A program made the translations under genes and the position numbers. Positions 16,345-27,298 of a DNA stretch of 64,000 nt are shown piece after piece. The stretch is taken from the NCBI GenBank assembly GCA_039180025.1, contig JBCDDZ010000006.1, positions 1 to 64,000 of the forward strand, given 5' to 3'. The notes below the pieces were generated by a model. It did no database searches. It was given only the letters and a program-made list of their open reading frames with translations, and was not told where the DNA came from. Within the stretch, counting starts at the first letter, position 1. Each line of letters starts with the position of its first letter. Origin of the DNA: Algisphaera sp039180025 (GTDB lineage Bacteria; Planctomycetota; Phycisphaerae; Phycisphaerales; Phycisphaeraceae).

Positions 16345-17247
16345 TTATCGGCCGAGGCGAGCGGTATCGGGTTTGACGCCGTCGATTTCTTCGGCGGCGT
16401 TGTCGGCGGTCTCGGAGACGACGCCGGTCTTGGCTTCCACCTGGCTGGAATCGCTCCGCATGCCTTGGCCTTCGACGACGAGGCCGGCCCGCTGCTGGTC
16501 CCGGTCCGCCACGGAGATCAGCAGCGCGTCGCTAAACACGCCCGGGCGTTCGGGATTGAATACCAGGCGCACCGTCTGGTTTTCCCCGGAACCGAGCGTC
16601 AGGGCGTCGACGCCTTGGTCGAGGCTAAAACCCTGACGGCCGTCGCGCCACTGGAGCTTGACGGTGAGATCGCGGACCGAGGTGTTGGTCACTTCCAGGT
16701 TCCGGATGCCGCCGGCACCTTGGAGGGGGATTTCGCCGAAGTTGAGCGGCGCGGTCGTCGATCCGCCGGGGGCATGCAGGTCGACGGAATCGCTGGTCAG
16801 CACGTAGACCCCCCAGCCCATGAGGCGGACCTTCGAACGGTCGCCGCCGGTGCTCGCGTCGGGGTTGAGGACCGCCTGATACGACTCGGCCGCGACGGGC
16901 TTGAAGGCCACGGTGATGTCGGGCGAGGTTTCACGGGCGTCGAGCCGGAGGTCTTCGACGATGCGGTCCTGGGTGGCGAAGACGCGGTCGCCTTCGACGG
17001 TCAGCGCTTCGATGCGGACTTCGCCGTCGCCCTGGTTCGACCAGCGGACCGAGCGCTCCACGGAGTTGCCGATCAGCACCTCGCCGTAGTTGATCTGCGG
17101 TTCGCTGGCGACGAGCTTCGCGCAACCAACCGGACCGAGCAGCAGGCCGGCGAGGGCCAGACTCAAAAGGGGCAACCTGCGGAGCGGGGCAAACGGACGC
17201 GAGAACGATCGGAGGCACGCTTGGGGGCAGGCAAGAAGGGGATTCAT
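16345..17247 (-). CDS. lipoprotein with ASH-like immunoglobulin domains
   Basis: A 300-residue predicted lipoprotein: basic N terminus, hydrophobic segment LPLLSLALAGLLLGPVGC with the lipobox Cys near residue 42. Two Ig-like beta domains follow. Each contains elements typical of ASH/choice-of-anchor D folds: INYGEVLIGNSVERSVRWSN in the first, and LNFGEIPLQGAGGIRNLEVTN in the second with LVFNPERPGVFSDALLI. These domains usually mediate protein contact on the cell surface or periplasm; no enzyme motif is present. The C-terminal 40 residues are polar. It is downstream of rodA on the same strand, with a gap of about 150 bp, so co-transcription is possible but not shown. Confidence 0.7.
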   Translation of the reverse strand: MNPLLACPQACLRSFSRPFAPLRRLPLLSLALAGLLLGPVGCAKLVASEPQINYGEVLIGNSVERSVRWSNQGDGEVRIEALTVEGDRVFATQDRIVEDLRLDARETSPDITVAFKPVAAESYQAVLNPDASTGGDRSKVRLMGWGVYVLTSDSVDLHAPGGSTTAPLNFGEIPLQGAGGIRNLEVTNTSVRDLTVKLQWRDGRQGFSLDQGVDALTLGSGENQTVRLVFNPERPGVFSDALLISVADRDQQRAGLVVEGQGMRSDSSQVEAKTGVVSETADNAAEEIDGVKPDTARLGR

Positions 17248-17396
17248 GGCGTCTTTCGTGGTGGAGCCGAGCTGTAAAAGAGACAGGCATGACCGTCATG
17301 CGTTTACGATCAGCGTACGGGCGCTCGATGAACCTGCGGTAAAACCGACGGCCGGATCCGCAGGAATATCTTTAGGAAACCGGCTCGCGGGAAAGG

Positions 17397-18650
17397 TCAG
17401 CGGGAGGGCGCGGTGCGGCGGGGTAGTTGGCGACGGCCCGCGCGGGCGGGGCGATCGAACTCGAAGGATTCGCGGGTCATGTAGGTGGGCCGGCGAGAGG
17501 CGAAGTTCAGGACGAGGCCGACCATCATGAAGCTGAAGAGCAGCGACGAGCCGCCGTAGCTGACCAGGGGGAGGGTGATGCCGGTGATCGGCAGGACGCC
17601 GATGGTCATGCCGATGTTGATGACGGCCTGGGAGAGGAAGATCGCGGCGAAGCCGACGCAGGCGAGGCGGCCGACGGGGTCTTTGGTGGTCGCGGCGACG
17701 GCGAGCATCGAGCCGATGAGGGTGAGGTACAGCCCCATGACCGCGAGGCCGCCGAGCATGCCCCAGCGGTTGATGATGACGGCGTAGATCATGTCGTTGT
17801 GGGCTTCGGGCAGGTCGTAGAACCGGAAGAGGGTGGCGGTGCGCTCGGCCCCGAAGCCGTGGAGGCCGCCGGCGCCCGAGAGGGTCATGGCCTTGTGCTG
17901 CTGGTAGGCGTCGGTCTGGACCTCGCTGGTGTCCCCGGAGGCGAGCTTAATCATGGAGGTGATGCGTCGCTGCTGGTGGGTCTGGAGCCAGGGGGCGAGG
18001 TTGGTCTGGGCTTCGCCGAAGGGCGAGGCGAGGACGAGGCCAACGTTGATCGCGACGACCAGGACCCCGAGCCCGACGATGGAAAACAGGTGCCGGAGCT
18101 TGGCCCCGGCGGCGATGAGCATGACCAGCAGCGTCGGGCCGAAGGCCAGGGATTGGCCCAGATCGGGCTCGACGATAATCAGGCCGACCGGGACCAGCAT
18201 GATAAAGAACGGGCCGAGGAGCCCGAGCAGGGAGCGGTGGCTGTCGCGGTAGCGGAGGTACCAGGCCAGGGCGAGGACGAAGGTGAGCTTGGCCATTTCC
18301 GAGGGCTGAAAATTCATGACCCGGAGGTTGATCCAGGACCGCGCGCCGTTGATCGGCTTGACGATGCTCTCGGGGACGAAGGGCAGCAGTACAAAAATCA
18401 AGAGGGCCAGGGCGAGGCCGAACATGGGGTAGGCCAACGCGCCGATCAGCCGGGGGTGGGGCAGGAGCATCGCCAGCATGCCCAGGAGGGCGATGGCCAG
18501 GTTGCGTTTCTGGGTGGCGGCCTCGCCGGGGGCAATGGTCTGGATCGCGGTGATGCCCAAGAGCACGAGCCCCCCCGCGGCGGCCAGGGTGAGCCAACCG
18601 AAGCTGGGGCGGACCAGCGCGCGGAGGCGGTCGGCGGCGGCGTCAGCCAC
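17397..18650 (-). CDS. rodA: rod-shape SEDS peptidoglycan glycosyltransferase
   Basis: A 417-residue SEDS-family membrane protein with about ten transmembrane segments. Seen: NGARSWINLRVMNFQPSEMAKL, the family loop after TM3-4; VEPDLGQSLAFGP; AEAHNDMIYAVIINRWG-type segment (PEAHNDMIYAVI); and the C-terminal GITLPLVSYGGSSLL signature. RodA polymerises lipid II into glycan strands during elongation, working with PBP2. Its GTG start at 18650 overlaps the mrdA stop by eight bases, so the two partners are coupled. FtsW is the alternative SEDS member, but adjacency to PBP2 favours RodA. Confidence 0.92.
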   Translation of the reverse strand: MADAAADRLRALVRPSFGWLTLAAAGGLVLLGITAIQTIAPGEAATQKRNLAIALLGMLAMLLPHPRLIGALAYPMFGLALALLIFVLLPFVPESIVKPINGARSWINLRVMNFQPSEMAKLTFVLALAWYLRYRDSHRSLLGLLGPFFIMLVPVGLIIVEPDLGQSLAFGPTLLVMLIAAGAKLRHLFSIVGLGVLVVAINVGLVLASPFGEAQTNLAPWLQTHQQRRITSMIKLASGDTSEVQTDAYQQHKAMTLSGAGGLHGFGAERTATLFRFYDLPEAHNDMIYAVIINRWGMLGGLAVMGLYLTLIGSMLAVAATTKDPVGRLACVGFAAIFLSQAVINIGMTIGVLPITGITLPLVSYGGSSLLFSFMMVGLVLNFASRRPTYMTRESFEFDRPARAGRRQLPRRTAPSR

Positions 18651-21177
18651 GGCCGGGAGCTCCCGAAGGAGATTCCGAGGTGGCGTCCGGAAAGGTTTCG
18701 AGGCGGGCTTGCGGGGATGATTCTGCGGGAGATTCTGGGGGGGAGTTCGGGGGAGATTCCACGGGTAATTCCGGGGGCCGGTTGGCGGTGGCGGCTTCGG
18801 GGCCGAGGTAGCCCTCGACGGCCAGGGCGCGGACGATCTGGTTGACGAGGGGTCCGGCGACGCGGCCGCCGGACCCGGCGTATTCGACGACGACGGCGAT
18901 GGCGTGGGTGGGGCGCGGCTGCCCCTCGGGCTGGACGAGGGCCACGACCCAGGCGTGGTAGCCGGTGCGGATGATTAGGCCGTTGCGGTCGTAGGTGCCA
19001 TCGGGGTGGGTGCGGCGGAGGGGGGCGGCGTCGGCGGTGCCGGACTTGGCCAGCACTTTAGCGCCCGGGACGGTGAAGATGCGCTGGTAGCGGTCGCCGA
19101 GACGGAACGAGTGGGTCGTGCCGCGGTCGAGGCCCGAGGTGCCGGCGTGGTTGGCCGAGGCGTCCATGCCGCGCAGGGCCCGGTCGCGGGCGGCGGGCGA
19201 GAGGTGCAGGTGCTGGGTTTGACGGGGGGCGGGCCGGCTCTGGTCCTGGATGAAGGTGGGCGGGATGAAGAGCCCGCCGCGGGCGAGGGTGGCGTGGGCC
19301 TGGGCGACCTGGAGCGGGGTGACGGCGACCTTGCCTTCGCCGATGGCCATGTAGGCGGCGTCGGACTCGGTGACGGGGGTGTCGGGGCCCGGGAGGTTGC
19401 CGGCGATTTCCTGGGGCAGCCCGGAGCCGAGGCGGCGGCCGAAGCCGTACTGGTTGAACCACCAGGCGAGGCGGTTGAAGCTCATCTGCTTCCCGAAGCG
19501 CTGGGCGACCTGGCCGAAGAAGACGTTGGAGCTGACGGCGACGGCTTGGACCCCGTCGATCTGACCGAAGGTCTGGTGCCGGCCCTGGTCGGGGCGGTAG
19601 ATCCAGTCGCGGAAGCGGTTGGGGGAGTTGGGCCAGAGCAGGCCCAGCGAACAGTCGAGCGACTCGTCGGGGCCGAGGATGCCGTCGGTGATGGCGGCGG
19701 CGAGGACGAGGGGCTTGTTGGTCGAGCCGGGGTCGTAGCGGTAGGCGGTGGGCCGGAAGAGCGTGGGCCGGTTGTCGTGGTCGGCGTAGAGTTCGGTGCT
19801 GTGGTTTTCGAGCCGGTCGAGGGTGAGATGGGGAACGGAGACGGCGGCGAGGACTTCGCCGTTATCGATGTCCAGCACGACGGCCGCGCCGTTGAGCGGG
19901 TCGCCGAGCTGCGGGTTCTGGGGGTGATGGGTGGGGTCGTGGCCGGCCTTGTGCCAGGGCTGGGAGCGCATGAGGCCGATGTCTGGGTCGTGGGACATGA
20001 GGGCCTGGAGGCGCATCTGGAGCTGGATGTCGATGGTGAGGTGGACGTCCTGGCCGCGTAGGGGGGCGACGGTTTCGGTGTCGCCGGTGTCGAGGTGGGT
20101 GACCCGAAGGCCGCGGGTGCCGCGGAGGGTGCTTTCCATCGAGCTTTCGACGCCGAAGCGGCCGATAGGGTCGTTGGGGCGGTAGCCGGCGAGGTCGACC
20201 CGCCGGGGCGTGTCGGGCGTGTCGCGGACGTAGAACGGGCGGCGGTCCCAGAGCGAGTCTTCTTTGTTGATCGGCCGCAGCGAGCCGAGGATATGGCGGC
20301 CGATGCCGTCGACGGTGGTGACCAGCGGCCGGTCGTTCTGGAGCGGGCCGGGGAAGGTCGAGCGGTCCAGGGCGAAGGTGCGCGACTCCCAGGGGTAGAT
20401 ACGCTGGCGGACGCGCTGGGGGGTGACCTCGAGCCAGACTTCGTACTCACCGGGGCGGTCGGGGTGGGCCTGCTGTTCCTGGATCGCCTTGGCGATAAAG
20501 CGGTCGATCCAGGTGATGGTGTCGGGGGCGACGTCGTACAGGACGGGGTGGGATTGGAACTCCTCGGCAACCTCGACGTAGACCTCGGCCCAGGGCAGGT
20601 CGGCGGACTCGCCGGATTTTTTGAGGACCTTGACGCGATCCTTGCGCCGGCTGGCGGTGGCGTTGGCGGCCATCTTCTGGACCCAGCGGACGACCTCGCG
20701 CTGGCGGGCCTCGACCTTGTCGGGGGAGACGCGGCCGAGCTCGGCGAGGGTGACCTTGAGCGACTCGATCTGGAGGAGGTAGGGCTTGACGTAGGCCCGG
20801 GCCAGGTCGTCTTGCTCCTGGGCGGAGAGGTCGCGCCAGTCGGACCGGCCGACGTCACGCTGGGCGGCCTCGCGGGCCTTGACGTAGGCCCAGTGGCCGC
20901 TGAGGACCCGGAAGCTGACGGCAACGTTCCAGCCGGGGCGGTCCTCGGCGAGGCGTCGCTGCTTACGGTCGAAGATGCGGCCACGCGAGGTCGGGGTGTA
21001 GTCGGCTTTTTCGAGGTGTTTACGCAAGATCTCCCGGCGGTCTTCGCGCTCGCTGCCGGTGGTGAGGCGGGCGGTCTGGGCGGCGAGCAGGGCCATCAGC
21101 ACGCAGGACACCCCCGCGAGCAAGAGCAGGCGGCGGTGGAACATGCTCGGGATGACGTGGCGCAGGACGTTTCGCAT
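18643..21177 (-). CDS. mrdA: penicillin-binding protein 2 (class B transpeptidase)
   Basis: An elongation-specific transpeptidase of about 844 residues. One N-terminal membrane anchor (HRRLLLLAGVSCVLMALLAA) is followed by a pedestal/dimerisation region with TSRGRIFDR and then the catalytic domain. Catalytic motifs: S485-x-x-K488 in DPGSTNKPL, SSN in VAVSSNVFFGQ, and K711-S-G in AKSGTAD. It is larger than E. coli PBP2 (633), mostly by insertions in the pedestal. The C terminus is a Pro/Ser/Glu-rich tail. The ATG at 21177 puts the anchor near the start. It is directly upstream of and coupled to rodA, giving a complete elongasome polymerase-crosslinker pair. Confidence 0.92.
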   Translation of the reverse strand: MRNVLRHVIPSMFHRRLLLLAGVSCVLMALLAAQTARLTTGSEREDRREILRKHLEKADYTPTSRGRIFDRKQRRLAEDRPGWNVAVSFRVLSGHWAYVKAREAAQRDVGRSDWRDLSAQEQDDLARAYVKPYLLQIESLKVTLAELGRVSPDKVEARQREVVRWVQKMAANATASRRKDRVKVLKKSGESADLPWAEVYVEVAEEFQSHPVLYDVAPDTITWIDRFIAKAIQEQQAHPDRPGEYEVWLEVTPQRVRQRIYPWESRTFALDRSTFPGPLQNDRPLVTTVDGIGRHILGSLRPINKEDSLWDRRPFYVRDTPDTPRRVDLAGYRPNDPIGRFGVESSMESTLRGTRGLRVTHLDTGDTETVAPLRGQDVHLTIDIQLQMRLQALMSHDPDIGLMRSQPWHKAGHDPTHHPQNPQLGDPLNGAAVVLDIDNGEVLAAVSVPHLTLDRLENHSTELYADHDNRPTLFRPTAYRYDPGSTNKPLVLAAAITDGILGPDESLDCSLGLLWPNSPNRFRDWIYRPDQGRHQTFGQIDGVQAVAVSSNVFFGQVAQRFGKQMSFNRLAWWFNQYGFGRRLGSGLPQEIAGNLPGPDTPVTESDAAYMAIGEGKVAVTPLQVAQAHATLARGGLFIPPTFIQDQSRPAPRQTQHLHLSPAARDRALRGMDASANHAGTSGLDRGTTHSFRLGDRYQRIFTVPGAKVLAKSGTADAAPLRRTHPDGTYDRNGLIIRTGYHAWVVALVQPEGQPRPTHAIAVVVEYAGSGGRVAGPLVNQIVRALAVEGYLGPEAATANRPPELPVESPPNSPPESPAESSPQARLETFPDATSESPSGAPGRG

Positions 21178-21424
21178 GAAGGTCGGGGCGGCCGGGGGGG
21201 AGGGACGCGGATCGACAGAAAACAACCTTATCCTAACGCTACCGTGGCGGCGTGTGGGAGGGGCCGCGGCGGAGTCCGGGGTGGTGAGCCGGTCGGGGCG
21301 GAGGCGGGTGTCTCACCAAGATAAACCCGGCCGATTCGGGGCCGGGAGCGGGCTGAGGCTGCGCGGAATGATTGAGCGGGAACGTGGGAGACGCGGGGCC
21401 GATCGGCCGCGGCCGGGCGAGAAG

Positions 21425-21700
21425 TTAGGCGACCTCGGCGGCGGACTCGGCCCGGTCGGTGAGGACCGTGAGCTGCTGGCCCTTCATCTGGGCGAACCCG
21501 CCGCTGATTTTAAGCGAAGTCTTCTTGCCGCCGGCTTCGGTGAGTTTCAGGTTGCCCTGACCGACCTTGACGAGGACCGGGGCCCGATGGACGGCGAAGC
21601 CCATCTCGCCGTCCCAGGCCGGGAGGACGATGTAGGAGACATCGCCTTCGAAGACGCGCTGTTCGGGGGTGACGACGCTGCAGGTAAAGGTGCCGGGCAT
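21425..21700 (-). CDS. atpC: F-type ATP synthase epsilon subunit, short form
   Basis: A 91-residue protein equal to the N-terminal beta-sandwich of ATP synthase epsilon: TFTCSVVTPEQRVFEGDVSYIVLPAWDGEMGF, HRAPVLVKVGQGNLKL and ISGGFAQMKGQQLTVL. It stops where the C-terminal helical hairpin (about 40-45 residues in E. coli) should begin, so the inhibitory helices are missing. No other atp gene lies in the window: uvrA is upstream and mrdA downstream, so atpC is detached from the usual atp operon. The ATG at 21700 gives MPGTFTC; upstream in-frame residues are not family-like. Confidence 0.85.
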   Translation of the reverse strand: MPGTFTCSVVTPEQRVFEGDVSYIVLPAWDGEMGFAVHRAPVLVKVGQGNLKLTEAGGKKTSLKISGGFAQMKGQQLTVLTDRAESAAEVA

Positions 21701-21769
21701 GGTTGGACTTCCTACGGGGGGAAGGGGCATCGTAAGGGCTGGGTCCGGCGTGTCAACGGGCCGGCGGGT

Positions 21770-24757
<2,988 letters not shown>

Positions 24758-25011
24758 GGGGGGCGATTGTAGGGAGGGCGGGCCGGCCGGGGTGGGCGGG
24801 ACGCGGGCGGCGTGAAGGATTTTGTGGCGGCCCGCCGTCGCGTTGGCTTTGGGCTGGCGGGTGCTCGTGTGTCATGAACCTCGGGCGGGAGCGGTGCGTC
24901 TTTGCGTCCCTCTGCCGTCACAAAACATGGTACCGGGGGCGGCCACGGCATAGTCAATTTGTTAGGTTTATGATAGCATATTTCGTTTTAGGGGGAGTCG
25001 GAGGGTTTGCG

Positions 25012-26265
25012 TTGCTGCACTGGCTATTTCTTGACATGAACAGTTTTTTCGCGTCGTGCGAGCAGTACGACGACCCGTCGTTGCGGGACCGGCCGGTGGG
25101 GGTCTGTCCGGTACTGGCGGGCGGGGGCGCGGTGATCGCGGCGAGCTATGAGGCGAAGCGGCACGGGGTGGGGATGGGCTGCCGGGCGGCGGAAGCGGCC
25201 CGGATCTGCCCGGGGATCGTGCTGCTCCAGGCGCGGCCGGCCCGGTACGTGGAGCTGCACCGGGCGGTGATGGAAAGCATTGAAAAGCACGTGCCGATCA
25301 CCAAGGCGTGGTCGATCGACGAGTGGGCGGTCCGGCTGCGGGGCGACGAGCGCCGGGCGGACGGACCGGGCGGCGCGGTGGCGTTGGCGCGGCGGGTGAA
25401 GGGGCAGATCGCGGCGGACTTCGACGGCGCGCTGCCGTGCTCGGTGGGGCTGGCGCCGTCGCGGCTGCTGGCAAAGACGGCGTGCGAACTCGAGAAGCCC
25501 GATGGGCTGACGGTGCTGACCCTGGACCGGATGCCGGGGATCCTAGCGCGGATGCCGCTGGGCAGCGTGCCGGGGATCGGGAGCGGGATGGAAGCGCGGC
25601 TGCGGCGGGCGGACGTCGACACGGTGGCGAAGCTGTGGGCGCTGTCGAGGGCGGACTGCCGGCGGATCTGGGGGTCGGTGCAGGGCGAGTCGTGTTGGAT
25701 GGGGCTGCACGGAACGGACCCGGCGGAGCCGACGACGGTGCGGCGGAGCATGGGCCACGCCCACATCCTGCCCCCGCAGTACCGGACGGTAGACGGGGCG
25801 CACGCGATCATGACCCGGCTGCTGTGCAAGGCAGCGATGCGGCTGCGGGTCCACGGGTACGTCGCGCACCTGCTGCAGGCGCAGGTATCGTTCGAACGCA
25901 GCGGCCCGGGCGGACGGGTGGTGGAGCGCTGGGGCGACGAGATCGCGCTGCCGGGGGTCGAAGACACGCCGACGGTGCTGGAGCATTTCGCGCGGCTCTG
26001 GCCGTTCGGGGCGGCGGCGGCCGGGGGGCGGCTGCCCAGGAAGGTGGGGGTCGGCTTGGGGGGGCTGACCCCGCGGGGGGCGAGCCCGGGGAACCTGTTT
26101 CCCGATGCGGATCGGCCGCGGCACCTGTCGACGGTGCTGGACACGATCAATCAGAAATACGGGGCCCATACGGTCCACCCGGGTTCGATGACCGCGGTGG
26201 CGGGGTACGTGATGGACGACAAGATCGCGTTCGGCCGGATCCCGGAGGAGGGAATCGGGATGTGA
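25012..26265 (+). CDS. Y-family DNA polymerase (DinB/ImuB-like)
   Basis: A translesion polymerase-like protein of about 417 residues. Catalytic motifs are present: LDMNSFFASCEQ (first metal Asp and steric-gate Phe region) and SIDEWAV (second Asp-Glu pair), with AASYEAKRHGVGMG and SVGLAPSRLLAKTACELEKPDG typical of the fingers/palm, and an HhH-like VPGIGSGMEARLRR. So it should be catalytically competent, unlike ImuB. I prefer the TTG start at 25012, which follows a GGAGGG ribosome binding site (25000-25005) by six bases; an ATG at 24970 would add 14 hydrophobic residues without a good site. No LexA box was recognised. It is divergent from uvrA. Confidence 0.8.
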   Translation: MLHWLFLDMNSFFASCEQYDDPSLRDRPVGVCPVLAGGGAVIAASYEAKRHGVGMGCRAAEAARICPGIVLLQARPARYVELHRAVMESIEKHVPITKAWSIDEWAVRLRGDERRADGPGGAVALARRVKGQIAADFDGALPCSVGLAPSRLLAKTACELEKPDGLTVLTLDRMPGILARMPLGSVPGIGSGMEARLRRADVDTVAKLWALSRADCRRIWGSVQGESCWMGLHGTDPAEPTTVRRSMGHAHILPPQYRTVDGAHAIMTRLLCKAAMRLRVHGYVAHLLQAQVSFERSGPGGRVVERWGDEIALPGVEDTPTVLEHFARLWPFGAAAAGGRLPRKVGVGLGGLTPRGASPGNLFPDADRPRHLSTVLDTINQKYGAHTVHPGSMTAVAGYVMDDKIAFGRIPEEGIGM

Positions 26266-26482
26266 AAATGGCCAGGCGGGGCCGGGGCGCGGCGGCAGAA
26301 CACCCACGCGGCCATCCACGGGGCCCGAGGCCACGGCGGCGTATTTGGGGCGGGCGGCGAGGAGATCGCGTACGGATCGGGGGAGCTTAACCGGGGTTCG
26401 AGGTGGTGGTCAGGTGGCGGGCGGGGTTGGCCGATAAGGGAAAGAGCGGCCATCAGCCGCGTTTTCTACGTGGAGCAACGCA

Positions 26483-27103
26483 ATGTGGATATTTCCGCTG
26501 GGATCCGCTGACGCCCGGGTGTGGACGCCGATCTTCTTTCTGGGCAGCAACGGGGCGGCCGGGGTGGAAGACAAACTCGAGGCGATGGCGCGGGACTGCC
26601 TGGGGTTCGCGGCGGTATGGATCGCGGTGCCGACCGGCGGGGAGGCGGACGAACAGGCGGTGCTGACCGCGTGGGCCGAGGCGGGCAAGCGGTATGCGCT
26701 GACCCCGAAGGCGTACGTGTACGGCAGCGGCCGGGGCGCGGGGCTGGCCCAGCGTTTCACGATGCGGCACCCCGATCGGGTCCACGGGTGCGCGGTGTAC
26801 AACGCGAAGTACTGGGCGGAGCGGGAGGTGACCGAGCGGATCGAGGCGGGGCCGGAAGGCCGCCCCGGAAGCGACGAGCCGGGGGTCCTCGCGGCGGTGC
26901 CGTGGCTGGTGGGGTGCGGGGTGGATACGGCGACGCAGGGCGCGGCGGAGCGGTTCCAGATTGCGCTGGCCGAGGCCGGCTGCCGAGTGGATTATTTGGA
27001 TTGGATGCAAGGCGATGAGGACACGGCGGAGTCGGACGGGGTGCCTTCGAACGCGATGAGAAATGCGCTGCGGTTCTTCGCGGAGTGTCGGGCGGCGGGG
27101 TGA
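26483..27103 (+). CDS. alpha/beta-hydrolase-like protein with degenerate nucleophile elbow
   Basis: A 206-residue protein with weak resemblance to the alpha/beta-hydrolase fold. There is a strand-turn-helix YVYGSGRGAGLAQRFTMRHPDRV where the nucleophile elbow is expected, followed by GCAVYNAKYW. In this elbow the position of the catalytic Ser (G-x-S-x-G) appears to be Gly (G-S-G-R-G), so hydrolase activity is doubtful unless the Ser one place earlier serves. A late VDYLDWMQGDED could be the region of the acid residue. There is no signal peptide. It lies 218 bp downstream of the polymerase gene on the same strand. Function unknown. Confidence 0.55.
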   Translation: MWIFPLGSADARVWTPIFFLGSNGAAGVEDKLEAMARDCLGFAAVWIAVPTGGEADEQAVLTAWAEAGKRYALTPKAYVYGSGRGAGLAQRFTMRHPDRVHGCAVYNAKYWAEREVTERIEAGPEGRPGSDEPGVLAAVPWLVGCGVDTATQGAAERFQIALAEAGCRVDYLDWMQGDEDTAESDGVPSNAMRNALRFFAECRAAG

Positions 27104-27298
27104 CTGGGAAACGGGCGGGGTGAGTGGGCGAGGCGACGGGACCCCGCGTCGGGTGCTGCGCGGAGGCGGTTCTGCCGGCTGCGTAACGCTAAAGAACGGG
27201 CGTTAGCGGGCGGGGTGTTGGTTGGTTTTTGGGATCATGTCGCGGCCGAGGCGGGGCCTTGATCGACAGTGGCGGGAGCGAGTTGCTAGTCTGGCGGG

